Below, piece after piece: positions 24,741-33,350 of a DNA stretch of 64,000 bases. The notes under the pieces are model-generated. The model saw nothing but the letters and a program-made list of their open reading frames with translations. It did not search any database and was not told the origin of the DNA. Source of the stretch: Pinibacter aurantiacus (GTDB taxonomy: Bacteria > Bacteroidota > Bacteroidia > Chitinophagales > Chitinophagaceae); contig NZ_JAHSPG010000006.1 of NCBI RefSeq assembly GCF_019130065.1, positions 310,001 to 374,000 on the forward strand. Direction: 5' to 3'. Position 1 is the first letter of the stretch. The number at the start of each line of letters is the position of its first letter. The position numbers were made by a program, and so were the translations under genes.

Positions 24741-27700
24741 ATGAAAAAAATTGACGAAGGCGCTATTAAAAGACTCGCACTTATTGTAGTAGCAGGCTTT
24801 GCGTTGACTAACCCTGTTTTTTCGCAAACACCCTCTACACCTACAACACAAACTGCACCCAAGGTTAATGTATCCGGAAAAGTCGTGGGCTCCGACGGTA
24901 AACCTCTAGCAGGCGTTTCAGTGCTGGTTCAAGGTACAACGAACGCAACTCAAACAGCAGAAGACGGCACATTTAAATTGAGCGCTCCGGACGGCGGCAA
25001 ATTGTCGTTTTCACGAGTGGGCATGAAATATGTTTCCTACTCATTAGCAGGAAATAAGAATGACATTGTGATTACCCTGCAGCAGGAGAACAAAGACATG
25101 GACGAAGTAGTGGTGATCGGTTATGGTACACAGAAACAAAAAAACATCACAGGTGCCATAGTATCAGTTGATACAAAAAAAATGGAGGATATGCCTGTTG
25201 CAACAGTTACCGAAGCCTTAAGGGGTCAGGTACCTGGCTTAAACGTTGTAGGTGGTAGTACCCGCCCCGGTTTAGCACCAACAATCAACATTCGCCAGCA
25301 ATTCGATTTTGGTAAGGATGGCAGTAGTTCAAATCCGTTAATTATCATTGATGATGTGATACAGATAGACGCCCAGAGCGGTAAGCCGAGTATGGATCAG
25401 TTCAATCTGCTTGATCTTTCTGAAGTTGAAAGCATCACCGTTTTGAAAGATGCAAGTGCAGCTATCTACGGATCAAGGGCATCACAAGGCGCCATCATTG
25501 TTAAAACTAAAAGAGGTAAACTTGGTGCTCCAAGAATTTCTTACTCAGGCAAGTTTGAAACAAATGATGCGGTGAGCCATGGTAAAGTAATGAATGCGCA
25601 TGACTACGGTATATATTCCAACCGCATGGGACGTGCATTAAACTGGACCACAGCTAACATGTTCGATAGTACAGAGCTTGTGAAAATGGATTCATTGAAT
25701 TATGATTGGTTGGGCGATGCCTGGAAACCGGCAAATGCAATGCAACATGCAATAAACGTGAGTGGTGGTACTGACAGAGCTACATACTATACCGGCGCAT
25801 CTTACTATTCGCAAAATGCAAACCTTGGTTCACAGGATTATAAAAGATTCAACTTCAGATCTGGTGTTGATGTAAAAGTGGCAAACAATCTTAAATTGTC
25901 TGCAACCATCGCAGCCCAAAATTCTGATCTTGAAAAGTCTTTCACTAAAACAAGTGTGAACGATGGTTATGCAAACGGTGGTGAGCAGAATGACTATGGT
26001 ATTTTGCTACATATGCCAAAGTATATTCCTTATAAGTACAATGTCAATGGTACAGATTATTTCATCTCTCCCGCGCAAAGTGCAAAAACTGTTGCCGGTA
26101 ACGTAACCTCTTCACAGGTAACAAGCATCAACTACTTTGCATTGTTGAACAATAATTCGAAAACTTTCAATAATACTTTTGGCTACAACGCAAACTTCTC
26201 TTTGCAATATGATATTCCTTTCATCAAAGGCTTATCGGCAAAAGTATCTTACGCTATTGCGGGAACAAGCGGCAGAACTGAACAAAATGCGTTCGCACCA
26301 ATATTGGAGCGTGCTACCAATACCAACACTGCAGGTAATCACTTGTATAGTTCGCCTGGAATAACGTGGGCTGCTCCGGCAAAAGCTACAACAGGGTCAC
26401 GTGTTACTTATGACAATACCGTTTCGAAGAACATTCAACAAAACTTTTATCTGACGTACGATCACTCTTTTGGCCCCCATAATATATCTGCCATGGCAGG
26501 CGCTGAAAAAGCAACAAATAACCTGGATGACAACTACCAGCTGTATGCTTCGCCAAATGGTGATGTTTACAATGGAACATCCTTTACGTCTCTTGGTACG
26601 CTTGATCCTACCAACTCCCTTACAACAAAATATGCTGGAGGAAGCCTGTCTTACTTTGGACGTGTGAGCTATAACTATTCCAATAAATACATGGCACAGT
26701 TTGTAATAAGAACAGATGCCTCTACGCACTTTGCACCAGAGAACTACTGGGGTACTTTCCCTGGGGTGTCTGCGGGTTGGGTGATATCTGAAGAAAACTG
26801 GTTCAAGGATAACGTAAGCTGGGTAAATAACCTGAAGCTGCGTGCATCATTGGGTAAAACAGGTAACGACAACATTAAGCCATGGAAATGGATGCAGGTG
26901 TTTGATCTTACTCAAAAAGGTATAGCTTTTGGCAACAATGGTGGTACATATACCTACGCTGTAAATCCAAGCGTTACTCCTAACAGAGATGTAAAATGGG
27001 ACTGGACAATACAGCGCAACATTGGCCTTGATTTCGCAGTGTTGAAAAGCCGTTTGTCAATGAGTGTTGATTACTATTTCAATTCAGGCCACGACATCTT
27101 AACTTATTTGACAGATTACTCTGGTGTTCCTGTAACTGAAGGCGGAAGCTTTGCAGACATGAACTACATAGACATGAATATTTGGGGCGGTGAGATATCT
27201 GCAACCTGGAGAGATCACGTTGGTAAGGTGAACTATTCTATTGGAATGAACTTTGGTTACTCAGATAACAAAATGACTAAGTATTTCGACAGACCATTCG
27301 ACTATCCATCTCTGGCGACTACGAGAAGAGAAGTGGGTAATTCAACCATTACTCCAGCCTGGGGATATAAAACATGGAAACAAACTTCCAGTCACGATGG
27401 TATGTTGCGTAACCAGGCTGATGTTGATGCATACTGGCAATACCTGAGCGATAATGCTGCAAAAGCCGGTAACGCTCCTTCTTACATAGGTATAACTGAT
27501 AAAACTGCCATTAAACCAGGCATGTTAGCTTATGAAGACGTCGCAGGTAATAAAGATCTGAATTCAAAAACAATAGCAGGTCCAAACGGACAGATAGTAG
27601 CTGACCAGGATTATGTAAGATTCGCTAAAAAGAACAGAACATACGGTATTACTACCAATTTAGGTCTTACATGGAAAGGTATCAGCTTCCTGGCTCAGAT

Positions 27701-28115
27701 CGGAACATCATGGGGCGGTATAAACAAACTGGATTATATGAAACAGGCGACAGGATCTTCTAACTTCTGGTGGTCGCAGCCGGTTTACCTGAACGACATG
27801 TTCGATCCGGTTGACAATCCAAATGGAAAATATCCAAACGTTGCGTATTATGATTCATTTGGCGGAACTAACTCTGATTTTTTCCTTATGCCAACTTTCC
27901 GTATGGTTGTTCGCAGCATGAGTGTGGGTTACACCATTCCTCAGCAGGTAACAAGAAAAGCAAAAATTGAAAATGCAAGAGTATTCCTTTCAGGAATGAA
28001 TTTGTGGGACCTCTATAACCCATATCCTAACCATTACCGCAATATGTATGATGCACCTACTGTGACCTATCCTACATTGAGAACATGGGCGTTGGGAGTT
28101 AACCTTGGATTCTAA
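24741..28115 (+). CDS. susC-like: SusC-like TonB-dependent outer-membrane transporter
   Basis: An 1124-residue outer-membrane oligosaccharide importer. A signal peptide (to about residue 29) is followed by a carboxypeptidase-regulatory-like domain (VNVSGKVVGSDGKPLAGVSV, about 42-115), the TonB-box-like region DEVVVIGYGTQKQKNITGA, the plug domain with the SusC signature SITVLKDASAAIYGSRASQG, then a long barrel ending in LRTWALGVNLGF. No N-terminal STN signalling domain is present, in line with the absence of an anti-sigma partner nearby. It pairs with the SusD lipoprotein gene 34 bp downstream, whose product would act as a lid on the barrel. In this locus the cargo should be pectin- or rhamnogalacturonan-derived oligosaccharides. 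It is the only SusC in the window despite about 20 enzymes. Confidence 0.96.
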   Translation: MKKIDEGAIKRLALIVVAGFALTNPVFSQTPSTPTTQTAPKVNVSGKVVGSDGKPLAGVSVLVQGTTNATQTAEDGTFKLSAPDGGKLSFSRVGMKYVSYSLAGNKNDIVITLQQENKDMDEVVVIGYGTQKQKNITGAIVSVDTKKMEDMPVATVTEALRGQVPGLNVVGGSTRPGLAPTINIRQQFDFGKDGSSSNPLIIIDDVIQIDAQSGKPSMDQFNLLDLSEVESITVLKDASAAIYGSRASQGAIIVKTKRGKLGAPRISYSGKFETNDAVSHGKVMNAHDYGIYSNRMGRALNWTTANMFDSTELVKMDSLNYDWLGDAWKPANAMQHAINVSGGTDRATYYTGASYYSQNANLGSQDYKRFNFRSGVDVKVANNLKLSATIAAQNSDLEKSFTKTSVNDGYANGGEQNDYGILLHMPKYIPYKYNVNGTDYFISPAQSAKTVAGNVTSSQVTSINYFALLNNNSKTFNNTFGYNANFSLQYDIPFIKGLSAKVSYAIAGTSGRTEQNAFAPILERATNTNTAGNHLYSSPGITWAAPAKATTGSRVTYDNTVSKNIQQNFYLTYDHSFGPHNISAMAGAEKATNNLDDNYQLYASPNGDVYNGTSFTSLGTLDPTNSLTTKYAGGSLSYFGRVSYNYSNKYMAQFVIRTDASTHFAPENYWGTFPGVSAGWVISEENWFKDNVSWVNNLKLRASLGKTGNDNIKPWKWMQVFDLTQKGIAFGNNGGTYTYAVNPSVTPNRDVKWDWTIQRNIGLDFAVLKSRLSMSVDYYFNSGHDILTYLTDYSGVPVTEGGSFADMNYIDMNIWGGEISATWRDHVGKVNYSIGMNFGYSDNKMTKYFDRPFDYPSLATTRREVGNSTITPAWGYKTWKQTSSHDGMLRNQADVDAYWQYLSDNAAKAGNAPSYIGITDKTAIKPGMLAYEDVAGNKDLNSKTIAGPNGQIVADQDYVRFAKKNRTYGITTNLGLTWKGISFLAQIGTSWGGINKLDYMKQATGSSNFWWSQPVYLNDMFDPVDNPNGKYPNVAYYDSFGGTNSDFFLMPTFRMVVRSMSVGYTIPQQVTRKAKIENARVFLSGMNLWDLYNPYPNHYRNMYDAPTVTYPTLRTWALGVNLGF

Positions 28116-28149
28116 AATGATTTTTTGTTAAAGAATTAATCTGATCAAA

Positions 28150-30141
28150 ATGAACAAGAAAAAAATAATCTATATACTTTCTTCACTCGCGATACTGGCA
28201 ACAGGCTGCAGCAAAAAATTTCTGGAAGATTTAAAAAGCTACAACCAATTTGATGAAACTATTTTCACCAATGAGGCGCAATCTCAACTGTACATCAACG
28301 GTACGTACTATAACTACTATAATACGTACAAACTTCCAACAGCAACATTGGTAGGCGTGTACGATGATTCAAAAACAAAAATGACGGAAGAAATGGGAGG
28401 AACGGTTGCTGACAGAATCAATCCTACCAAAACGCTTGATGGAACAAACACAACGGATTATGATGGTTATTTTGGTGTAGTAACAGCATCTGTTACCAAC
28501 AACCCTTATACACGCATAAGAAACTGTAACTTCTTCCTTGAGAAAGTTGACGAGTTGGGTAAAAATCTTTCCGCATCATTCAAAGCGGCTGCAAGAGGAC
28601 AAATGTATTTTTTCCGTGCGCTGCAATATTATGACCTCGTAAGAACTTATGGTGGTGTTCCAATTGTATTGCAAGCGGGCCAACTGGGAGATCCTTCTAT
28701 TCAGGTGCCTCGTTCTACTTCTACAGAAGTTTTCGCGCAAATCATTAAGGACCTCGATTCTGCGGTGGCGTTATTGCCAACAAGAGGCATGCCTAACGCA
28801 TGGGTAGATGGTTCGGATTATGGCAAACTAACCGGCGGTGCTGCACTGGCAATGAAGAGCCGTGTTTTGCTGACGGCCGCGAGTCCTTTATTCAACGCCG
28901 ATTGGGATAATACAGGTAATGCCCGCTGGCAGGCTGCTCTTGCTGCAGGTTTAAAAGCTGAAACTGACTTAACTACGCAGGGTTATGGTTTGTATGGTAC
29001 AAGCGCGAAAGATTGGTCAGAAATGACTTTTAAAAATGATAACGCTTTCAACAAAGAAGCGATCATGGTTCAGCTAACATCTTCGGCTTCTGCTGCTGCC
29101 GGTTCTCAAATAAACAATGCATGGGAAAGTGCAGTCCGTCTGCGCGATGTAGCAGGTTCGGGAGATGGCGTTTCTGCTCCTAAAGAAATGCTCGACTTGT
29201 TTCCGATGGCAGATGGTACACGTCCAACTACAGAGAATGGATATGTTGATACTTTCTTCTTTGCAAACAGAGATCCTCGTTTCTACCGCACATTTGCTTT
29301 CTCCGGCGCGAAATGGCCATATAAAGCAAATCAAAATAAAGTAGTTTGGATTTACAGATGGAAAAAAGATGCTAACCAGACCACAGGAATTTATTACGCA
29401 AACATCGCAGCGAATAGCCCTGCCGTTGTTCGTAAATTTTCAAATCCTGCTGCCGATTCTACAATATTCGCATACTCGGGAACAGATATATTCGAATACC
29501 GTTATGCAGAGTTACTGTTGAACATTGCAGAATGTTATGCAGCAACTGGTGACATTGCAAGCGCTGTTACTTACCTCGGTAAGATCCGTCAACGCGTTGG
29601 TTTGCCTGCTGCAAACAATTACGGTATTGGAAACCTTACTACAAAATACCAGGCTTTGGAAGCTGTTTTGTATGAGCGTCGTGTGGAATTAGCTTATGAA
29701 GGAAAACGTTTCTGGGATGTTCAGCGCTGGATGTTGTACGACAATACTCCAAACAGTACGTCTTCCAAGTTGGGTACAACTCCGTTGAACGGAAGTTCGA
29801 GAAATGGTTACTATTGGCAAAGCCAGGTGCTGAACAATACAGACCCGCTTACAGCAGTAGATCGTGCAAGCATTTCAATTGATCCTGACCAGTGGGGTAC
29901 CGCTGCATTCACTACCCAAACTGATAAATTGAAAACACTGTATCGTTCAAAATTCACACGAGCACCTCTTGATAAACCATGGGATGCAGTAAACAGTGCG
30001 CAGTCAAGCATCTTGTTCAGACCAAATTATTATTTGTCCGGCATCAACTCTTCCGTTATTTCCACCAATACGTGGATCACGCAAACAACACAATGGAAAG
30101 ACGCGAGCGGCATCATGGGTACATTTGTACCGAATAACTAA
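28150..30141 (+). CDS. susD-like: SusD/RagB-like surface glycan-binding lipoprotein
   Basis: A 663-residue lipoprotein with lipobox SSLAILATGC (Cys20). SusD-type segments are AARGQMYFFRALQYYDLVRT followed by YGGVPIV in the TPR-like region, EVFAQIIKDLDSAVALLP, YRYAELLLNIAECYAATGD, and the closing VLYERRVELAYEGKRFWDVQ before RWMLYDN. It would sit on the cell surface and hand oligosaccharides to the SusC barrel encoded just upstream. The length is at the upper end for the family. A stem-loop follows 18 bp after the stop, so the core transport operon may partly terminate here before the pectate lyase gene. Confidence 0.95.
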   Translation: MNKKKIIYILSSLAILATGCSKKFLEDLKSYNQFDETIFTNEAQSQLYINGTYYNYYNTYKLPTATLVGVYDDSKTKMTEEMGGTVADRINPTKTLDGTNTTDYDGYFGVVTASVTNNPYTRIRNCNFFLEKVDELGKNLSASFKAAARGQMYFFRALQYYDLVRTYGGVPIVLQAGQLGDPSIQVPRSTSTEVFAQIIKDLDSAVALLPTRGMPNAWVDGSDYGKLTGGAALAMKSRVLLTAASPLFNADWDNTGNARWQAALAAGLKAETDLTTQGYGLYGTSAKDWSEMTFKNDNAFNKEAIMVQLTSSASAAAGSQINNAWESAVRLRDVAGSGDGVSAPKEMLDLFPMADGTRPTTENGYVDTFFFANRDPRFYRTFAFSGAKWPYKANQNKVVWIYRWKKDANQTTGIYYANIAANSPAVVRKFSNPAADSTIFAYSGTDIFEYRYAELLLNIAECYAATGDIASAVTYLGKIRQRVGLPAANNYGIGNLTTKYQALEAVLYERRVELAYEGKRFWDVQRWMLYDNTPNSTSSKLGTTPLNGSSRNGYYWQSQVLNNTDPLTAVDRASISIDPDQWGTAAFTTQTDKLKTLYRSKFTRAPLDKPWDAVNSAQSSILFRPNYYLSGINSSVISTNTWITQTTQWKDASGIMGTFVPNN

Positions 30142-30159
30142 TTCTCAGTAATACAAAAA

Positions 30160-30180
30160 GGGAGAGAGTTTTTCTCTCCC
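30160..30180 (+). terminator. Stem-loop after susD
   Basis: GGGAGAGA (30160-30167), a 5-nt loop GTTTT, and TCTCTCCC (30173-30180), preceded by five A. There is no clear T-tract after the stem, so it may be an attenuator or RNA-stabilising hairpin rather than a strong terminator. The 290-bp gap up to the pectate lyase also holds a short ACGGG/CCCGT hairpin near 30188 and an I-family repeat. Confidence 0.5.
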
Positions 30181-30374
30181 TCCCTAACGGGCTTGAAACC
30201 CGTAACCCTCAATAATTAATTCTTTATTACTTTACGGAAACACAAAACGTTTCTGCACAAACAGCAATCAATTTTAACTTATACCATTTTTTAAAAAGAT
30301 CTGATGAAATGAGTTATAAAAATTTTCGAGCAATTTAACATTCACCGCGATGAAAATTTTTATGGCGAATTCCC

Positions 30375-30401
30375 TGCCCGACAAGGTCAGTCAGGCGGGC
30401 A
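30375..30401. repeat. Hairpin repeat, family I (TGCCCGAC type), copy 1
   Basis: TGCCCGACAAGGTCAGTCAG followed by GCGGGCA, with TGCCCG and CGGGCA arms. A related copy in the opposite orientation is at 50486-50511. It lies 30 bp before the pectate lyase start and could affect the mRNA leader. Confidence 0.6.
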
Positions 30402-30431
30402 TCTGGCCAAAATGAAATAAAAAATATACAG

Positions 30432-32120
30432 ATGAAAAAACACTTTGTGTCAATGTTTGTGATGTCTTCATTATTGGGGTTAGGGTTCAAGGCTTCTGCC
30501 CAATATCCGCAAGTGCCTGCAGACATTCAGGCCTCGGCAGATTCAATGTTGAAGGAAGAGTGGAAGAACTCCAACGAAGCCTGGGCTAAGGCATATCCGG
30601 TTATTCAATACGAAGCCGCCAACAATCAACGTCCATACGTTCCCTGGGCACACAGAACGGAAGATTTGCCACAGGCAGATATTCCAGCATTCCCTGGTGC
30701 GGAAGGTGGCGGTAAATTTGTTCTTGGTGGCCGCGGAGGAAAAGTAATTTATGTGACAAGCCTCGAAGACAGAGGCTCCGGCACATTGCGCGAAGCCTGC
30801 GAAACAGGAGGAGCAAGAATTGTGGTGTTCGCTGTTTCAGGTATCATCCGTTTGAAATCACCAATCATTGTGCGTGCGCCGTACATCACAATTGCTGGTC
30901 AAACAGCGCCTGGTGATGGTGTTTGCGTAGCTGGTGAAACTTTTTGGGTAAACACCCACGACGTTATCATTCGTCACATGCGTTTCCGTCGCGGTGAAAC
31001 AAATGTGGGTCGTCGCGATGATGCGATAGGCGGCAACCCTGTTGGTAACATCATGATCGATCACGTTTCTGCAAGCTGGGGACTTGACGAGAACATGAGT
31101 ATGTATCGTCACATGTACAATGACAGCACTGGGAAAATTGAAGACAAATTTCCTACTGCCAATATCACTATTCAAAATTCTATTTTCTCGGAATCGCTCG
31201 ACACTTACAACCACGCGTTCGGTAGCACATTGGGCGGTGTGAACTGCTCGTTTATGCGCAACCTTTGGGCAGACAATACAGGACGTAATCCATCGGTAGG
31301 CGAGAACGGCATCTTTAACTTTGTGAACAACATCGTGTTCAACTGGGTACACCGTTCTGTAGATGGTGGCGATTATACCGCGATGTATAACATGATCAAC
31401 AACTACTTTAAACCGGGTCCCGCTACACCTAACAACAACCTCCGTTTCCGTATTTTGAAACCGGAATCAGGACGAAGCAAATTGTCTTACAGACAGTATG
31501 GCCGTTGTTATGTAAATGGCAATATCGTAGATGGTAACGAGCGTGTAACAAAAGACAACTGGGATGGTGGCGTACAGGTTGAAGAACTGCCGAACGCCGG
31601 TGAATACACTCCATACATGAAATGGAACAAGCCATTACCAATGCCTCAGTTGACCATTATGACAGCTGCGGATGCATACAACTATGTACTGGCAAATGCT
31701 GGTGCTACTTTACCTAAACGCGATGCCGTTGATGAGCGTATCGTTGCACAGGTGAAAACTGGGAAAATCACTACCTCTCCAAATGTGGTAGCACCTACAA
31801 CACAATTTAAACATCGTCGTTTGGCACTTGATTCCTACAAGATCGGTATCATTACCGATGTATCTCAAGTAGGCGGCTATCCTGAATACAAAACTGCAAC
31901 CCCTCCTAAAGACACCGACAAAGACGGCATGCCTGATACATGGGAACTGGCAAACGGCTTGAATCCGAAAGATCCATCTGATGCCGTTAAAGACATCAAT
32001 GGTGATGGATACACCAACATTGAAAAATACATCAACGGTATCGATCCAAAGAAAAAAGTAAATTGGAAAGATTCTAAATTGAACGTAGATGTGCTAGCAG
32101 TAAGAGGCGGCTTGAAATAA
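30432..32120 (+). CDS. PL1-family pectate lyase, exported
   Basis: A 562-residue exported pectate lyase with a signal peptide to about residue 24 (FKASAQ). The parallel beta-helix of PL1 is shown by AFPGAEGGGKFVLGGRGGKV, then IYVTSLEDRGSGTLREA, ITIAGQTAPGDGVCVAGE, VIIRHMRFRRGE and IMIDHVSASWGLDENMS. It cleaves polygalacturonate by beta-elimination with calcium and arginine as base. The C-terminal 80 residues add DTDKDGMPDTWE and DINGDGYTN, calcium-binding repeats of the thrombospondin type 3/dockerin-like kind. It is the only clear polysaccharide lyase in the window and the likely first cutter of homogalacturonan. It may be secreted to the surface, since it follows susD. The stop codon is followed at once by an inverted repeat. 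Confidence 0.93.
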   Translation: MKKHFVSMFVMSSLLGLGFKASAQYPQVPADIQASADSMLKEEWKNSNEAWAKAYPVIQYEAANNQRPYVPWAHRTEDLPQADIPAFPGAEGGGKFVLGGRGGKVIYVTSLEDRGSGTLREACETGGARIVVFAVSGIIRLKSPIIVRAPYITIAGQTAPGDGVCVAGETFWVNTHDVIIRHMRFRRGETNVGRRDDAIGGNPVGNIMIDHVSASWGLDENMSMYRHMYNDSTGKIEDKFPTANITIQNSIFSESLDTYNHAFGSTLGGVNCSFMRNLWADNTGRNPSVGENGIFNFVNNIVFNWVHRSVDGGDYTAMYNMINNYFKPGPATPNNNLRFRILKPESGRSKLSYRQYGRCYVNGNIVDGNERVTKDNWDGGVQVEELPNAGEYTPYMKWNKPLPMPQLTIMTAADAYNYVLANAGATLPKRDAVDERIVAQVKTGKITTSPNVVAPTTQFKHRRLALDSYKIGIITDVSQVGGYPEYKTATPPKDTDKDGMPDTWELANGLNPKDPSDAVKDINGDGYTNIEKYINGIDPKKKVNWKDSKLNVDVLAVRGGLK

Positions 32121-32133
32121 TAAAGTAAAAAGT

Positions 32134-32194
32134 AAAAAGTCAAAAGTCAAAATGGTTTCTGCTTCGGCTCCTAACTTTTGACTTTTGACTTTTT
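32134..32194. repeat. Inverted repeat, family H (AAGTCAAAAGTC type)
   Basis: AAAAAGTCAAAAGTCAAAA (32134-32152) and its exact 19-nt complement (32176-32194) flank a 23-nt spacer directly after the pectate lyase stop. Similar TTTTGACTTTTTAATTTTGA words recur at 32251-32275 and around 36756. As RNA it would form a long AU-rich hairpin, possibly a terminator for the lyase gene. Confidence 0.75.
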
Positions 32195-32206
32195 AATTTT
32201 GATTTC

Positions 32207-32250
32207 TAATCAGTGCAAATCAGTTAAATCAGCGTCATCTGCGTGCTCCC
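32207..32250. repeat. Dispersed repeat, family E, copy 2
   Basis: CAGTGCAAATCAGTTAAATC, then AGCGTCATCTGCGTGCTCCC. It is nearly identical to the copy at 61653-61699 and related to those at 22824 and 61444. Confidence 0.75.
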
Positions 32251-32286
32251 TTTTTGACTTTTTAATTTTGACTTTAATTTTCGAAC

Positions 32287-32961
32287 ATGAAACTATACGC
32301 ATTATTCCTGGCACTCGCGATCCCTTGCATGCTCCACGCGCAGGATACAACCAAAGCAGCTAAAGAAGCTGAATACAACAATGTATTGGTAAAACGTGCA
32401 GATAAAATAGTTGCTGCGCTCAACATAAAAGATACTTCGGTGTATAATCGGGTATTGCAAACCGTTGTTCAGCAATATAAAGATCTAAACGCTGTTCATG
32501 ATGCACGCAACGCCAAAACGAAAGAAGTAAGAAGCAACAAAACAGAAGATAAAAAAGTAACAGAAGATAAAGTCGCGGCTTTGGAAAACGAAGCAAATGC
32601 AAAATTGTATGATCTGCATTGCGCATATTTTGCAAAGCTTGCGGTGGATCTTACCCCTGAGCAGGTTGAGCAAATAAAAGACGGCATGACATACAATGTA
32701 TTGCCTATTACTTACAAAGGCTACCAGGCGATGCTGTTAAAAGCAAGCCCTGAAGAATTCAGACAAATCAAAGTTTGGCTGACAGAAGCCCGCGAACATG
32801 CGGTAGATGCAGAGTCTTCTGAAAAGAAACATGCATGGTTCGGCAAATACAAAGGCAGGATCAACAACTACCTCGCATCGCGCGGTTATGATATGAAGAA
32901 AGAAAGCGCAGATTGGGCGGATAGAGTGAAAAAAGAGGAAGCGGCGAAGAAGAATAAGTAG
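32287..32961 (+). CDS. DUF3826 family exported protein, second copy
   Basis: A 224-residue exported protein, paralogous to the first gene of the susCD operon. It keeps a signal peptide (AIPCMLHAQ), then AEYNNVLVKRADKIVAALNI, a lysine-rich charged helix near 75-105 (NAKTKEVRSNKTEDKKVTED), and the conserved KDGMTYNVLPITYKGYQAM, IKVWLTEAREHAVDAESSEK and YKGRINNYLASRGYDMKKE. No catalytic motif is recognisable. Its TAG stop (32959-32961) is the first part of a tandem hairpin array. The function is unknown; association with pectin loci is the only clue. Confidence 0.85.
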   Translation: MKLYALFLALAIPCMLHAQDTTKAAKEAEYNNVLVKRADKIVAALNIKDTSVYNRVLQTVVQQYKDLNAVHDARNAKTKEVRSNKTEDKKVTEDKVAALENEANAKLYDLHCAYFAKLAVDLTPEQVEQIKDGMTYNVLPITYKGYQAMLLKASPEEFRQIKVWLTEAREHAVDAESSEKKHAWFGKYKGRINNYLASRGYDMKKESADWADRVKKEEAAKKNK

Positions 32962-33073
32962 AGACGGATAATAATCCGTCTTGGTTTTGAGACGGATTAA
33001 TCGTCTTTGAGACGGATTAATCGTCTTTGAGACGGATTAATCGTCTTTGAGACGGATTGTCATCCGCCTCTAC
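32961..33073. repeat. Tandem 20-bp palindromic repeat array (family A relative)
   Basis: Three perfect copies of GAGACGGATTAATCGTCTTT (32989-33048), flanked by diverged units at 32961-32982 and 33049-33073. Each unit is a near palindrome around GATTAATC, so the array can form several small hairpins. It begins within the TAG stop of the DUF3826 gene and has no spacers, so it is not a CRISPR. It lies in the 389-bp gap 32962-33350, which also holds the repeat at 33093-33176; I see nothing in 33177-33350. Confidence 0.85.
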
Positions 33074-33092
33074 TACCAATGAAAGGTTGCTA

Positions 33093-33176
33093 GTCATCCC
33101 GACGAAGGAGGGATCTGGGAGTTTACTTCGTCGGCATGGCAGTGCCAAACTCGGAGTCCTCGCGCCTCGGGATGAC
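33093..33176. repeat. Inverted repeat, family J (GTCATCCCGA type)
   Basis: GTCATCCCGA (33093-33102) pairs with TCGGGATGAC (33167-33176), and GACGAAG (33101) with CTTCGTC (33126) inside it. This kind of GTCATCCC element is a common dispersed repeat in several bacterial phyla (from memory). Only one copy occurs here. Confidence 0.6.
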
Positions 33177-33350
33177 AAGCAAAGCTTTTATACAAGTTGG
33201 CAATAAGTTTCAAATCTTATAAGTTTTTCGTTTATTGTTCATTGATATTTTACTTCGTAATTTTTGATTTTGTAAAGTAGCAGAGGCGCCGCATTGCGTC
33301 TCTGCAAATTTTGTAACAAAACGTGTAGCAAAAAAGAACAGAGAGGTTTC

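Noticed and set aside
32178-32363. 61-codon plus-strand frame after the pectate lyase
   Set aside because: It is made of H- and E-family repeats and overlaps the DUF3826 start.
32989-33048. Regular 20-bp repeats as a CRISPR array
   Set aside because: Units are directly adjacent with no spacers and no cas genes are near.
33294-33350. N-terminal extension of the beta-helix fusion gene
   Set aside because: It is cysteine- and lysine-rich with no secretion signal, while the ATG at 33351 gives a standard one.
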